Source of the DNA: Bodo saltans
Lineage: Eukaryota; Euglenozoa; Kinetoplastea; Eubodonida; Bodonidae
Direction: 5' to 3'
Assembly (NCBI GenBank): GCA_001460835.1
Contig: CYKH01001904.1
Location: forward strand, 1 to 52,098
DNA: 52,098 nucleotides
Shown: in pieces, positions 1-11,200 of the stretch
How the letters are laid out: each line of letters starts with the position of its first letter
Numbering within the stretch: the stretch's first letter is position 1
Program-made: the position numbers and the translations under genes
The notes under the pieces: generated by a model
The model's input: the letters and a program-made list of their open reading frames with translations, nothing else
Told to the model about the DNA's origin: nothing
The model's database searches: none

Positions 1-41
1 GTTTCTGTACTTTATTGGAATTGCATAACAATAGAGCTTGA

Positions 42-2665
42 ATGTCGACTACCGGGCGCCTGCGAGAACTTATTCGTGCGGTCCGTGGTTGCAAAACAGC
101 GGCCGAAGAGCGGGGGTTGATTCAAAAAGAATGCGCCTCAATCCGTCAAGCGTTCAAGGAGGGGCGTGAGTATTCACGCAGCGCCAACATGCTGAAGCTG
201 CTGTACATCACCATGCTTGGCTATTCCACCGAGTTTGGTCAAATGGAGGTTGTGAAACTGATTGCGCAGGCTGAGTATGGCGCTAAGCGTATTGGATACC
301 TGACCCTAGCTGTGGTGTTAGATGAAACGCACGAAGTGCTGACCCTCGCAGAGAACCATATCAAACGAGACCTTGTCAACAGCAACAGCTTTGTTCAAGC
401 GATTGCATTGGATGTGGTCGCCAACGTTGCCGGGGAGGATATGGCGCGAGATGTGCTGCACGAGGTGGAGACGCTCCTTGACTCTTCAAACCTGTACCTG
501 AAGAAGAAGGCGAGCTTGGCTGCAGTGCGGATTGTCAAAAAGGCACCAGACCACGCTGAGATCTTCTTAGAGAAGCTTCAGCTCATGTTTAACGAACGTA
601 ATCATGGAGCACTCCTATGCAGCCTTACCCTGGCCAACGAGTCCTATGCAGCCTTACCCTGGCCAACGAGTGCCTCGTGACTGAACAAGGTCAAGAGATG
701 CTCCCAAAGTTCCGCGTCTTGGTGACTGCAGCTGTCCGCGTGCTCAAGCAGCTTGTTCTGTCATCGAAGGTGACCGATGTGGACATTGGTGGCGTGTCCG
801 ACCCTTTTCTGCAAATCAAGCTCCTACAATTCCTACGGATCACTGGAACCGGAAGCCCTGCTGCCTCAGAGGCAATGAACGATGTCCTCGCTCAAGTGGC
901 CACGAATACCGATGCTTCCCGCAACGTTGGCAGTGCTGTCCACTACGAGTGCGTCAAGACTATCCACGCTATTGTTTCCGATGATGGACTGCGTGTGCTG
1001 GGCATCAACACAATTGGTCGTTTCCTGACGTCCGTTAAGGACAACAACGTCCGCTTTGTCGCGTTGGCGATGCTTCTGCGCCTGCTTGAGTCTGATGTTG
1101 CAGCTGTGCAGCGTCATCAGGCTACAATTATCGACTGTCTGAAGGACGCAGATTTATCGATCCGCCGCCGCGCTTTGGACCTCACTGTGGCCCTTATCGA
1201 CTCAGGTAGTGTACGAATTCTCGTTCCAGATCTCATCCAGTACCTGCAAGCATCGAGCACCGATGTGCAGTCTGAGGTGGCAGAGAAGATTGCTTCCGTG
1301 ATTGACACAAAGTCACCCACACCAGAATGGAGGACTGAGCTCTCATTGCGGCTGCTGAGGATTGCGCGCCATCACGTGCCGACGTCTTTTGCTGTGAGCT
1401 TTATCGCTTTTGTCACTCAGCAAAACGCCGACATCCATGCAACCGCAGTCAGAGGACTTTGGGATGAAGTCAGCGTTTCTTTGGATGGAACGTTGCAATC
1501 ATGCCAGGCACTTCTGCTTGCCGGTGTATGGCTCATTGGTGAGTTCCCTCAGCACCTCATTGCTGGCAACAATTCCAAATCTTCTGACGTCGCGTCGACC
1601 CTCTCAAGCATCACCATGAATGCTGTGTTCAATACCGTGAAGCAGTACGGACTTACCGCACTCATGAAGCTAGCCACGAAGTACCCAGACACAAAGCCGT
1701 TGGCGTTGTCCGTATTTGATGTGTACGCCTCCAACTTAGACTGCGAACTGCAGCAACGATCGTGCGAGTACACGACAATGCTCGAGAGTTTTGCGGAAGC
1801 CGCCACGTTTAGCTTCAGCACGATGCCAGAGATCGTCGGTTGCGACGAGGAGGTCGCAGACGCACCACCTGTTGGTTCCATCCCCAGCGCCGGGACAACT
1901 CATCCTCCAGCCTCGTCTTCCGCGCCGGTGCCCCCACAGCCGCAGCAGGTCTCCCGATCTACCATCGATGATCTCTTTGGTGGCCCTGCTCCCGCAGCGC
2001 AACCAACGCCAAAAGCGCCAGCAGCTGCCTCTCCGACGTTTAGCACTGACGATCTATTTGGCCCAAGCCCAACGACTCCTGCGCCCCTACCGGCACCGGT
2101 GTCCACTCCTCTACCAGCAGTTGCACCTCAGCCTGCAGCAGAGCGAAAACTTGATGTGACTGATCTTTTTGGTGGAGGCGGCAGTGCTCAGGCCGCTCCC
2201 ATCACGAACACTGGTCAACCTGCGCCAACACCCGACGTTCTGTCGTTTGCACCAGCAGCGGCTCCCGTGCGGAGCAACGCACCACTAGCAGCAGCTCCTG
2301 CTCCTGCTGCTCCTGCAGCATCATCGTCATTCAACGTATTCGACTGCGAGGACTGCAGCGTTGTGATGTCGGCGGTCTTCCGTTCCCCAAATGGCATCGA
2401 TGTGGATGCGGTGCTCAGAGTTGCATCTTCTGCATCACGCCTTCGAAATGTCGCATTTCACGTTGCGGTACCACGCACTTCCACAGTTGAGGTGCAGCCT
2501 TTGGCTGTCAATGAAGCAGGCGCGGGCGGCTCTATTCTGCAAAAACTTTCCGTGAAGTCAACTGACGCAGCGAAGGTACGCAACTTGATGCTCCGAGTCA
2601 AACTCGTGTACTCCAAGGACGGTGCAGCCAAAGAGCACTTGTTCCAGGTTTCGAAGGATATCTAG
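42..2665 (+). CDS. AP1G: AP-1 complex gamma-adaptin (reading frame broken by a 29-bp tandem duplication)
   Basis: Large subunit of the AP-1 clathrin adaptor, which sorts cargo between the trans-Golgi network and endosomes. The start at 42 opens directly into the adaptin N-terminal solenoid (LRELIRAVRG, KECASIRQAF, LLYITMLGY, KRIGYLTLAVV). The second part carries other gamma-adaptin hallmarks (GVSDPFLQIKLLQFLRI, EAMNDVLAQVATNTD, LGINTIGRFL), a Pro/Ala-rich hinge with three DLFG motifs, and a gamma-ear domain over the last 110 residues. The two halves are in different frames (42-680 and up to 2665) because the bases at 613-641 are repeated exactly at 642-670. With one copy the gene would encode about 864 residues, close to the family's usual 820-880. 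The sequence as given would stop at 680 with a 212-residue product. This may be an assembly error, an allele or a true mutation. A likely splice-acceptor AG lies at 33-34. Confidence 0.93.
613..670 (+). repeat. 29-bp perfect tandem duplication inside AP-1 gamma
   Basis: Two identical 29-base copies lie head to tail at 613-641 and 642-670, beginning TCCTATGCAG. Since 29 is not a multiple of three, the duplication shifts the adaptin reading frame. The protein reading through a single copy matches gamma-adaptin on both sides without a gap, so the extra copy is the anomaly. Confidence 0.97.
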
Positions 2666-2830
2666 CAAGCGTGTGTGTTTGTTTCTTTCATTGTGTTCCC
2701 GTGTTACCGTGACAACTACAGCTGCATGCCCGCCCCTTTTCGTGTGGGGACCACTTTGCTTTAACGGATATCTTGATGCAACAGCTTCACAAACTACAAG
2801 ACAAGGAAAACTGTGGGTAGTAATTGTAGT

Positions 2831-2860
2831 TGCTCTTCGTCAACTTTTTCTTCTCGTCAG
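2831..2860 (+). promoter_or_regulatory. Probable spliced-leader acceptor for the PARP6/8-like gene
   Basis: A pyrimidine-rich run ends in CAG at 2858-2860, 36 bases before the first ATG at 2897, with no ATG between. The position decides the start: an open frame extends up to a GTG at 2813, but that codon lies before the acceptor and would be removed. Confidence 0.6.
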
Positions 2861-2896
2861 GTACGTACAGATAAACAATTAGCTGTTTTGAAACCT

Positions 2897-4999
2897 ATGC
2901 CTACTGTGAGCAAAGATGACATCAACGCCATCAAGGCATTCCCAGAAATCTCCAACGTCGAATACGACGAGCCGTTGCTTTGCTTCGACATCAACGAGGA
3001 CGAGTCCTACAGTGTCACCATTCCCGATCGGTACCCTAATGCCTCCGCAGAGTACTATGGTCCTGGAATAAGTGGAGAGCTGAGTGCGGGCAACATTGTC
3101 GCAATGGTTCGCGAGCTTCTTCACCTTCGAGCTAGCGGCCTCCGCCCTCAAGCAAACAACGAAGAGGATAGCGATGAGGAGGGAATGCACAGCCAGGAAA
3201 CGACACTTGAGACGAATGACGGTGACTTGATGGCTCGCCAAGACTCTTCTGGGTTGGCGTGTGAGCTTGAGTCCGACCTCACCAAGCTGCGAGCACGGCA
3301 TGATGTGTTCCATGTGACTATTCGTGGGTACGCAGGTGGCATGCAGTTCATTGAATGGCAGATGCACGTTCGCGACCTTGTGACGGAGAGCGTCGCATCA
3401 GCATGGGGCATGAGTACAGCGGCACCAATAGACGTTCTGTTCAAGGTGTCGAATCATTACTTGGACGGAAAACATGCGCCAACTGTAGAAATGAAGCAAC
3501 GAGGAAAGCATTTTCCCTTTGGGCAACAAATGTCAAGGATCCTCAATGCCCACCTTCGCCAGCACTGGCCACGTGGCTTCCCGACGTCAGAAACCAACCC
3601 CAACATCAAACCCGCTGCTCACGACATTCAAAAGAGGTCACGAGCGGATGTGAGTTTCGAAAAGCCTACCGCTGCTCAAAATGCTGTTCTCCTTTCACTT
3701 TGCGAGATGGGATTCAAAACAGACGACGCAAGGCGTGCAGCCATGAACTCAAAGAATCTCGACGAGGCAATTGAGTACATCACATCCCCCAAAGCATTGG
3801 AACCCGTCATCTCTTCACAGCAAGTGGCCTCTGCCGCATCCGTTGGTGCCTTGGACTCCAACATAGCTGGGAAAGCATTCTCAGACCCTGAGTCCACCCG
3901 TTACAATCCACTCACAGACCCGAACAAACAGTGCCCGATGCTCCCCAAAGGCGGCCTCATGTGCCACGTGATAGATTTGCTATCAAAGCGCACGGGATCC
4001 ATTTCCAAGTACTGTGTTCTGTGTGACCAGCCGCATGTGTTCGCTTCGAATATGCTTCGACCAGCAGTTTGCTCGCGTGAAATGTGCGTGTATCAATTTC
4101 AAGAGCTTCACATAGGTTCTGACTCTGCAGAATCTGTTGCGACCGATGCTGGCGTCGTTGACCTCCTCATTTCGATCTTTCGCAATGCAGCGCTGTCATC
4201 TCGTGCGAGTGCCATTTTGTTGCCGTTCCCCTCGGTGGCTCACCCCAAAGACAAGAGAGTGCTCGTCCTGGATCCTGCCAAGCCAAATTTCGACAAAGTC
4301 AAAGAAGTGCTCCAGCACTTCCCTACCACGAGGGAAGTTGTCCGCTGCAATGATCTCCATGATCTTAAAGTGCAACTCGAGCAGAAAGAGCCACTCGTGT
4401 ATCCACTGCTGGAATGGGTGATTGCGTCGAACCGTTCGCATCTCATCCAAATGGATCCATCCGCCCAGATTTCTGCTATGGGCACTCCTCATCAGTTCCT
4501 CCTGCTCACCGCGCCTCCAGAGAAAGAAGCAATATTCCGCGAGCGCAAGGCGAAGCATGGGACGAAGTTTGCATTTCACGGTTCCCGTGCTGAGAATTGG
4601 CACGGAATTCTGCGCAATGGGTTGAAAAACATGTCAGGCACGGCGAACCAGGTGAATGGTAGCGCACACGGAAGCGGCGTGTACTTTGCACCACTTGCAT
4701 CCGCAAGTTTTGGATACTCTGCCGCAGGAGGAGGTGCTCTGCCATCGAAAGGCGGTGCTGTTGATGGAGAATCGTTCTTAGGGAACAACATGATGTGCAT
4801 TGCTTTGTGTGAAATTATTGATGACGGCTGCATCAAAGACCATGGGTGGTGCTGGACAGTGACGGAAGAGCCAAACATCATGACGAGATTCTTCTTCGCG
4901 TACTCAGCAGGGCCGAGTGAGTCAGCCTCGAAGGCTCAAACTTCTGATAAGTCGTTTATGGACGACGTCCAAAGGGCGATGAAGTTCTACTCCCTGTGA
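2897..4999 (+). CDS. PARP6/8-family ADP-ribosyltransferase with UBA domain
   Basis: A 700-residue protein that should transfer ADP-ribose from NAD+ to proteins. The C-terminal catalytic domain (about residues 530-700) has the NAD-binding histidine in KFAFHGSRAENWHGILRNGL and the tyrosine in GSGVYFAPLASASFGYS. The region VLCDQPHVF, PAVCSREMCVYQF, DAGVVDLLISI is typical of the PARP6/8 subfamily. The third catalytic position (TRFFFAY) has no glutamate, as in the mono-ADP-ribosylating members. The N-terminal 75 residues resemble an RWD/UBC-like fold, and residues about 258-295 look like a UBA domain (LLSLCEMGFKTDDARRA). Catalytic family is firm, RWD/UBC is tentative, substrates are unknown. The start is the first ATG after the splice acceptor. 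Confidence 0.9.
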   Translation: MPTVSKDDINAIKAFPEISNVEYDEPLLCFDINEDESYSVTIPDRYPNASAEYYGPGISGELSAGNIVAMVRELLHLRASGLRPQANNEEDSDEEGMHSQETTLETNDGDLMARQDSSGLACELESDLTKLRARHDVFHVTIRGYAGGMQFIEWQMHVRDLVTESVASAWGMSTAAPIDVLFKVSNHYLDGKHAPTVEMKQRGKHFPFGQQMSRILNAHLRQHWPRGFPTSETNPNIKPAAHDIQKRSRADVSFEKPTAAQNAVLLSLCEMGFKTDDARRAAMNSKNLDEAIEYITSPKALEPVISSQQVASAASVGALDSNIAGKAFSDPESTRYNPLTDPNKQCPMLPKGGLMCHVIDLLSKRTGSISKYCVLCDQPHVFASNMLRPAVCSREMCVYQFQELHIGSDSAESVATDAGVVDLLISIFRNAALSSRASAILLPFPSVAHPKDKRVLVLDPAKPNFDKVKEVLQHFPTTREVVRCNDLHDLKVQLEQKEPLVYPLLEWVIASNRSHLIQMDPSAQISAMGTPHQFLLLTAPPEKEAIFRERKAKHGTKFAFHGSRAENWHGILRNGLKNMSGTANQVNGSAHGSGVYFAPLASASFGYSAAGGGALPSKGGAVDGESFLGNNMMCIALCEIIDDGCIKDHGWCWTVTEEPNIMTRFFFAYSAGPSESASKAQTSDKSFMDDVQRAMKFYSL

Positions 5000-5232
5000 G
5001 TCAGCGTTGTTGGGGTTGCGTACTTCGTCATTTTCCGTTGGAACACAACTTTCCTGCCTCTTGCACGACGCTTCTATGTTTACTTGTTCGCACTGCAAAA
5101 TCACTAGCTTCGGTTGCCCGCTACGAACACAATAAATCGCATTGTAGTGTACATACAACGCAGCATTCGAGAGCACTGAATGAACTTGCCTTACCACATT
5201 TCTTAACACAAGTAGGAACACAATAAACTTTC

Positions 5233-8200
5233 ATGTTTCAATTTGGCCCGTTTGGAGGGTCCAAGAAACCACAACAGCCTGTTGACCCTGTTCAGCAGCT
5301 AACGACGTTGGCCAAGACAGTGGTTGACGATCCTTCTATCTTGAATCAGAATCTTCGTGAGGTTTGCCAACATCTTGGCACTCCTCTGCATGACAAAGCC
5401 GACCAGCTGCTCGGTACAATGGTCGCCTCGCATTCATCTCGAATGCTCTCAACGTTGTGGACCGTCCTTTTGCAGCGCTTGCGCGAATCGGCGAAGGAAC
5501 CTCGTGCTCAGCTCGTGATTCTGCGCCATTTTTCAATGATTGCGTATCGTATTAGCATTCCACAGCGCGGCAATGCATTTCGAGTGTTCGCTCGAGAGGC
5601 TTCTGCACTATGCGATGTGGAGGCACTCGTTGCTGATCGGTCGTTTGGCAAGTCGTTTACTGCTGTGGTTCAAGCACTTGGCGTTCATGGCGAGGCAGAG
5701 CTATGCCTCGAGTTGTTTCACAAGAGCATTTCCGCCGTCTTTACCTGGACACGACTCGATGCAAGGAGAGCTGCTGCAACACACGTTGCGTGCCTTTTAG
5801 CATTTAGCAGCACATGTGGCACATTCCGACAATTGTTGGACTCCATTGAATCACGCGAGGACGCTGTGGGAAAAGCACTTATTCTTGATGCAGCAACGCT
5901 GCTCGCTATTGAGCAGGGGCGCCGCCTTCAGATCACATGCCCCTCATCATCTCAGCCCGCATCACTGGGACCCAGTGTGATAGCGTTTCAAACATCTGTC
6001 GCTTCCTGGACAAACACAGTGGTGGCATCAAGCTCCTTATCACCATCCGAGACCACACTCCTTCCACTTCTTGTGTCTAGCATGACAAAGCTTCTTGAGG
6101 CAGAGCCAGCATGGAGCCCTGTGAACTACGCTGCCATGCGTCAACAGTCGTTACGGCTACTGCAGGATGTCAACACGAGAAAAGTCCTTATTTGTCCACT
6201 CCTTTCGCTACTCCGTGCACTTCCCCCGTCCTCATCCGCGAAGGACGTTGACGTGATATCGCAACACTGTCGGCACAATGACTCCATGACGCGATGCGAA
6301 GCATATGGTGCTCTGGAACGGTTGATTCCTATTTTAGACAATGACGCTATTCTTGAGCTCGTTAGCAGCACGCTCTTGCACCACACCGCAATGATGGGGG
6401 AGCGGTGCAACGTGTCCATCCGAGGCATCTTGGGGTTCTTCGCTGCTGCATTTCCCCGAGTGCAGAGGATCGCACCGCAACTTGGCTCGAAAATGGTCCA
6501 CAGCCTTACCAGATCCCATCTTGATCTTTCCAACACTGTCAACAACGTTCCAGTAGTTCAGCAACAAATGCTAACCTTGCTGGAGCACACTGTTGCGTAC
6601 CTCTCTGCGGGTGCCATTGCGTACATTTTGTTCTGCTTGAAGAGCAGTGACTCGACTGTTCGCAGCAAATCTGTTCAAGTCCTTCTGCGGCTCTGTGATG
6701 CAGCCACTATCGACAGAATGCAGCTGTTTGACACGGTACCTCGAGGCCTTGATTTCTTGGAGAATGCCTACAGTGCCACAATTGTGGCGAATGTGAAGGC
6801 AAACTCGGTAGATGGAGGAGGTTCAGCTTCACAACATGATGTCAACCGCTTTGTCAGGAACGTCAGTGTCATCTTGGCGTACTTGTCTTACTCCCTCGCG
6901 AATGCATCGGTTTGCAGTGGAGGCGACAAACATTCAATTTTCGCCATCCAGACGTGTTGCGAGGCGATTACTCTCACTACGAAGCACCTCCGGAATAGGA
7001 TCCTTTCCGCTGCTGAGTGGAACGAGGCACTGGTTGCATTACCACCCTCGTCTGCTACTACTGAACAACGTCCCATCATCGCTGCTACCCCTGGAACTTT
7101 ATGCGCCACCACAGTTGGCACGAGAGATAAGTTTGACACCTTGGCAGGCGACAGGCGGCGACAAGTGACGACACCAGTCATGCCCTCAGTTATGGTGAGC
7201 ATGTTTCGTTCCCTGATGGACTTTGTGAGCTCTGTCGTCACGCTTCCCATTGATGTCGTCACCAACGTCCTAGAAGCTGCTTCTGTTTGCGCCGATGGCT
7301 GCAGCCCGACCGACTGCTTTGACATCTACTTGCACAAGTCATCGTTCAACTTGGTGTGGAACATTCTTCATCGCTGTTGCGGTGCCATGGATCCACTTAA
7401 CGTACCGAAACTACACCAGGAGCAAAGTCTGTACCTAAGTCATAGTGTGTTGCATCGAAGCCTTGAGGCGCTGATTCATCAAGCGAGCCAGAGCGCACTG
7501 TCAAGTGCCGACCGACCCGAGGAGTCATCGTTCTACAAGTTGACCAACGTCTGCATCCGCCTGTTACTCTCGCTAAGTCGATGGGGCCATCGGTCGCCTG
7601 TATTCATTGCTCATATGCGACATCAGTACCGCTTCTTGCTTGTGTGCTTGGACATCTTGGCGTCATCTCATCCCATTTGTGCTCTGCAAGCATGCCATCA
7701 ATTCTTTGTCGTGATGTTTTTTGAGGGTGGCGGTGCGGGTTGGGACGTGGACTCCGACGAATTCGGAGTCACTGTGCTGTCCGACTCCGTGCCTGGACTC
7801 CAACGCACAAAGTACGTCTCCTCCAGTGTCTCGATCTTAAATCGATCTCTCGCATTCGACTTGTGCCATGTCGGCCCATCCCTTTTCCGCCTCATGCGGC
7901 TGTTCATTTCAGTTGATGTTGCCGCCAAAGACACCGCTTGCTATCGCACCATTGATGAAACCCTTTCTCTCTTCCGTCGTATGTCTGACATTGCTTCTGA
8001 TGTCGCATACTACAACTCAGTTGTGGGCTCGACAGTCGCCGCCGCAGTGTTGAGGACGCTTGTGTGCCTTCACCAATCACCGCACGTGGACGCCATTAAG
8101 GATGTCCTGAGTATTGAGACGCTGAGGGAGCGTGTTGCCGCCGTAGTGAAGATGACTCAGGAGGCAAATGGCGATTGTTTTATCTTCGGCGATTGTTTGT

Positions 8201-11200
8201 CGTTGATCAATGAGGGATGCGCAAAGCTAAATGTTGGATCTGCAGCACATCCTCAATTCTCTCTTGAGGCACTCGAATGCATTCACCAATGCCGCGATGC
8301 TATCACCATGGGCAACCCTCTTCTCTCGCTCGTTGATTGTACCACGATGCAGCTGACTACGCTGCTGCAAACACTTGGCGCCCTGTCACCTGCTGATAGA
8401 AGGGGGATGTCGCTGCGCGATCAATTTGTGATGCAGAAGTTTTTTGCTGAGGAGCTTTCGTACCGGCTCCGCAACACCCTTCCGCAGCGCAACGAACTTC
8501 ACGAGGAAGTAACTCCAACATTGCCACTTTCCCACGACATCATTGACGAGTTGTGCGATAAGTACTTGACAGGCATGGCATCTGGTGTCTCACCAACAGA
8601 AGCGTTATGCATGCGCTATGTGATCGCTGTCGTTCATCCTCACAAATACTTGCCAAGTTTGATCTACGAGTTGCTGGATGAAAGCAGTAGCGCGACTCAA
8701 GTAAATCTTGACGCGCAGCAGAGCGACGACGACCTTAAAGCATTTATCGCATCGGAATGCATTGTTTGGTGGGAGCACTTACTGCGCCGTGATGGCGCTA
8801 CCTTTGCTATCGCCCGTGATGCAGTCGTGCCACCTTTCCCTGCAGTGCGACCAGAGCAGTTGACGGTAGGTTCCAACGCGGAGACTCTTCTTGATTTGGT
8901 AAACTGGGAATGGGAGCAACCGGAGGCCAACTGTCCACTATGGCGGTGGTGGTACAACCCTGAGAGCGACAACGACGGGACTGCCTCCTCTTCGTTGCTT
9001 CGATACCTTGTAGAACAGCAAATTGCGGTTCCTGAGGAAGCCCTCTCAGCTACGTCGTTTTGGATGGAATGTGTTGCTGAGTATCCGAATATTCCGATGG
9101 TATTCGTTCAAAATGACATCTCTGCCAACAGCCGATTGGGAGAGGATGATACAGGAGCGCTTGACGATGATGCACTTGATGACCCTACTGCAATGATCGA
9201 GAATGATGCAACGAAGCCACTTGACGGTGATTTTGAAGCAACCGCAAAGTGCGTTCGCGCATTCCGTTCTGTGTTGACCGACACCAAGCGCGGCTCGGCC
9301 CTCAGCACGTCACGAATTCTCGCTGAGTGCTTCTTGGAGCTGGCCCCCTTTCCCATCCATCTCGGAGCGGTTCGTGATGGGTTGGTGCCAGCGACAGCAG
9401 CTGATGTCGACCACCACGAGTCCCTCACCCCTGAGGTGTGGTTTTGTGTGTGGCTGGAGAATCATCTTGCACCAGAAGACAGTAACGAGGAATGCATCCC
9501 ACCAGCTGAAGACACTTCGTCTGGCACCACCGCAGAATCCGCCGAATCGGCAATGCTCACACTTATGGCTGGGCTGCCAAAGCGAGCGCTCGCCATGAAG
9601 GAACTTGCGCCAAGTCACGTGTTTCAAAGCAGCGGCTCTCACGACTCCCGTTCCGTGTCTCGGTTCTTCCAATACCTCGGGGAGGCCGTTTGGTGTATGG
9701 AGGGAGCCGACGCCACCACAAACCTTTTTAAGTCGTTCCTCGGTGCTCTCGACCTTTCGAGTAGATTCGCAGCATCGGACGCCGACATTCCCAACCCAAC
9801 CCTCATTGTTGGCTTCGTCAATGCGTTCATCCGTTGCCAAATCACTGCAGTCGATGTTCCCACTGAGCAGGTTCATGTGATGTTGCGTGTTTGCATCACG
9901 TTACTAGGTCGCTCAAATGTCGAGGATGAAAAAACGCTGTCGCTAAGATACAGCGTGATGTTCCTGCTCGTCCTTATTGCCCCGGACAGGGAGCTATTCT
10001 GGCAGAACGCGCTTGATGCAACGACGCCAATTACAAATGCAGACGATCATGGTTCGATAGGAGAGCAAGTGCGACGCGTCCTTTCACAGGTGCTAGAGCT
10101 TCCAGAAGGATCGGACGGCAGCTCCATGTCGTCGATTGCCCAGTACACCGTATCAATCTTCTTGCGGTCTGCTGCATTGAGTGCGGGCATTCAAGAATCG
10201 ATCCTGTGGATGGTGGTGAAGTGCTGCCCCGTTAGCATTTGGAACGTGATCTGCAAAGAGGAACTGTGCCGCTCCACTGAGCTTGCCGCCATCCGGTTCT
10301 TGACAAAGATGAGTCAAACTGTTGGCATGAGCCAGCACCTTGTGCAGGAGGTACATGCGCGTTACACTCCTCTGCTTCTCTCGTTTGGATCTCCCCGAAG
10401 TGACCTGGACTCAGATGAACAGCGTATGGTCTTCTGGCTCATTACCAGTCTGCTTCTGCACACCGTGATCAGCGAAGAGCGCCACACAAAACCGAAGCCT
10501 CACATGTCTCTGGCCGACGCGTTGTATCTTTACGTCGACTATCCCCTCGCAGCGATGTCTCTAGAAAGTGCTGTGCGCATTCGTCAAAAAGCCGACGAGT
10601 TCATGTTTCCATTCTTTGCGCGCATGCCTGCTCCCACCAGCGAGCGCAACTGGAACTTGCACACCAGAGGTCAACTGCTGCCTGTTTGTGGACGGCAAAC
10701 GTTGTCGAAGGCTGCGGCAGAGAAAGTCTTTACCTCAATCCTCCACATGTACACTCACGTGGTCAGCAACGTGTTTGAGAGCATTCAACAAATGCCAGTG
10801 GAAGCACTGACGGATGTCTTTTTCTCCCTCAGCACACTTTCCGCTGGTAATGCGTCGCTATTGAAGCATAGTCCCGCATTGGAGGGCACCATCGCTGCCA
10901 CAATTCTGCACCATGTCTACGGTTGGTACCGCAAGTACTGCTCAAACACACTGGCATCGGTGGATAGCAAGAGTAACGTGTTGAACTTTCGAGTCGGTCT
11001 TTTCCCCGAGTCCTCAAGTAGCTTAGAGTTTACCGACACGTTTTCAGTGGTGTCGTGTGCCAATGTTATATCAAGCTTGTTTGTACGAGGGAATGAGCTA
11101 CTTCCCGGTGCTGTCGATGTCAGCTTTATCATGGAGAAGCTGCTCTGCATGGATGTTGTCGCTCACCAGTCTGCACTCAGCACGGTCATCGTCATGAGTG

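Noticed and set aside
613-680. Programmed ribosomal frameshifting in AP-1 gamma.
   Set aside because: There is no slippery heptamer, and a perfect 29-base tandem copy explains the shift fully.
2813-2896. An upstream extension of the PARP6/8 frame beginning MGSNCSCSS, which would look like an N-myristoylation and palmitoylation signal.
   Set aside because: The first codon is GTG, not ATG, and the stretch lies across a pyrimidine tract whose AG (2859-2860) should be the mRNA 5' junction. It is very probably not translated.
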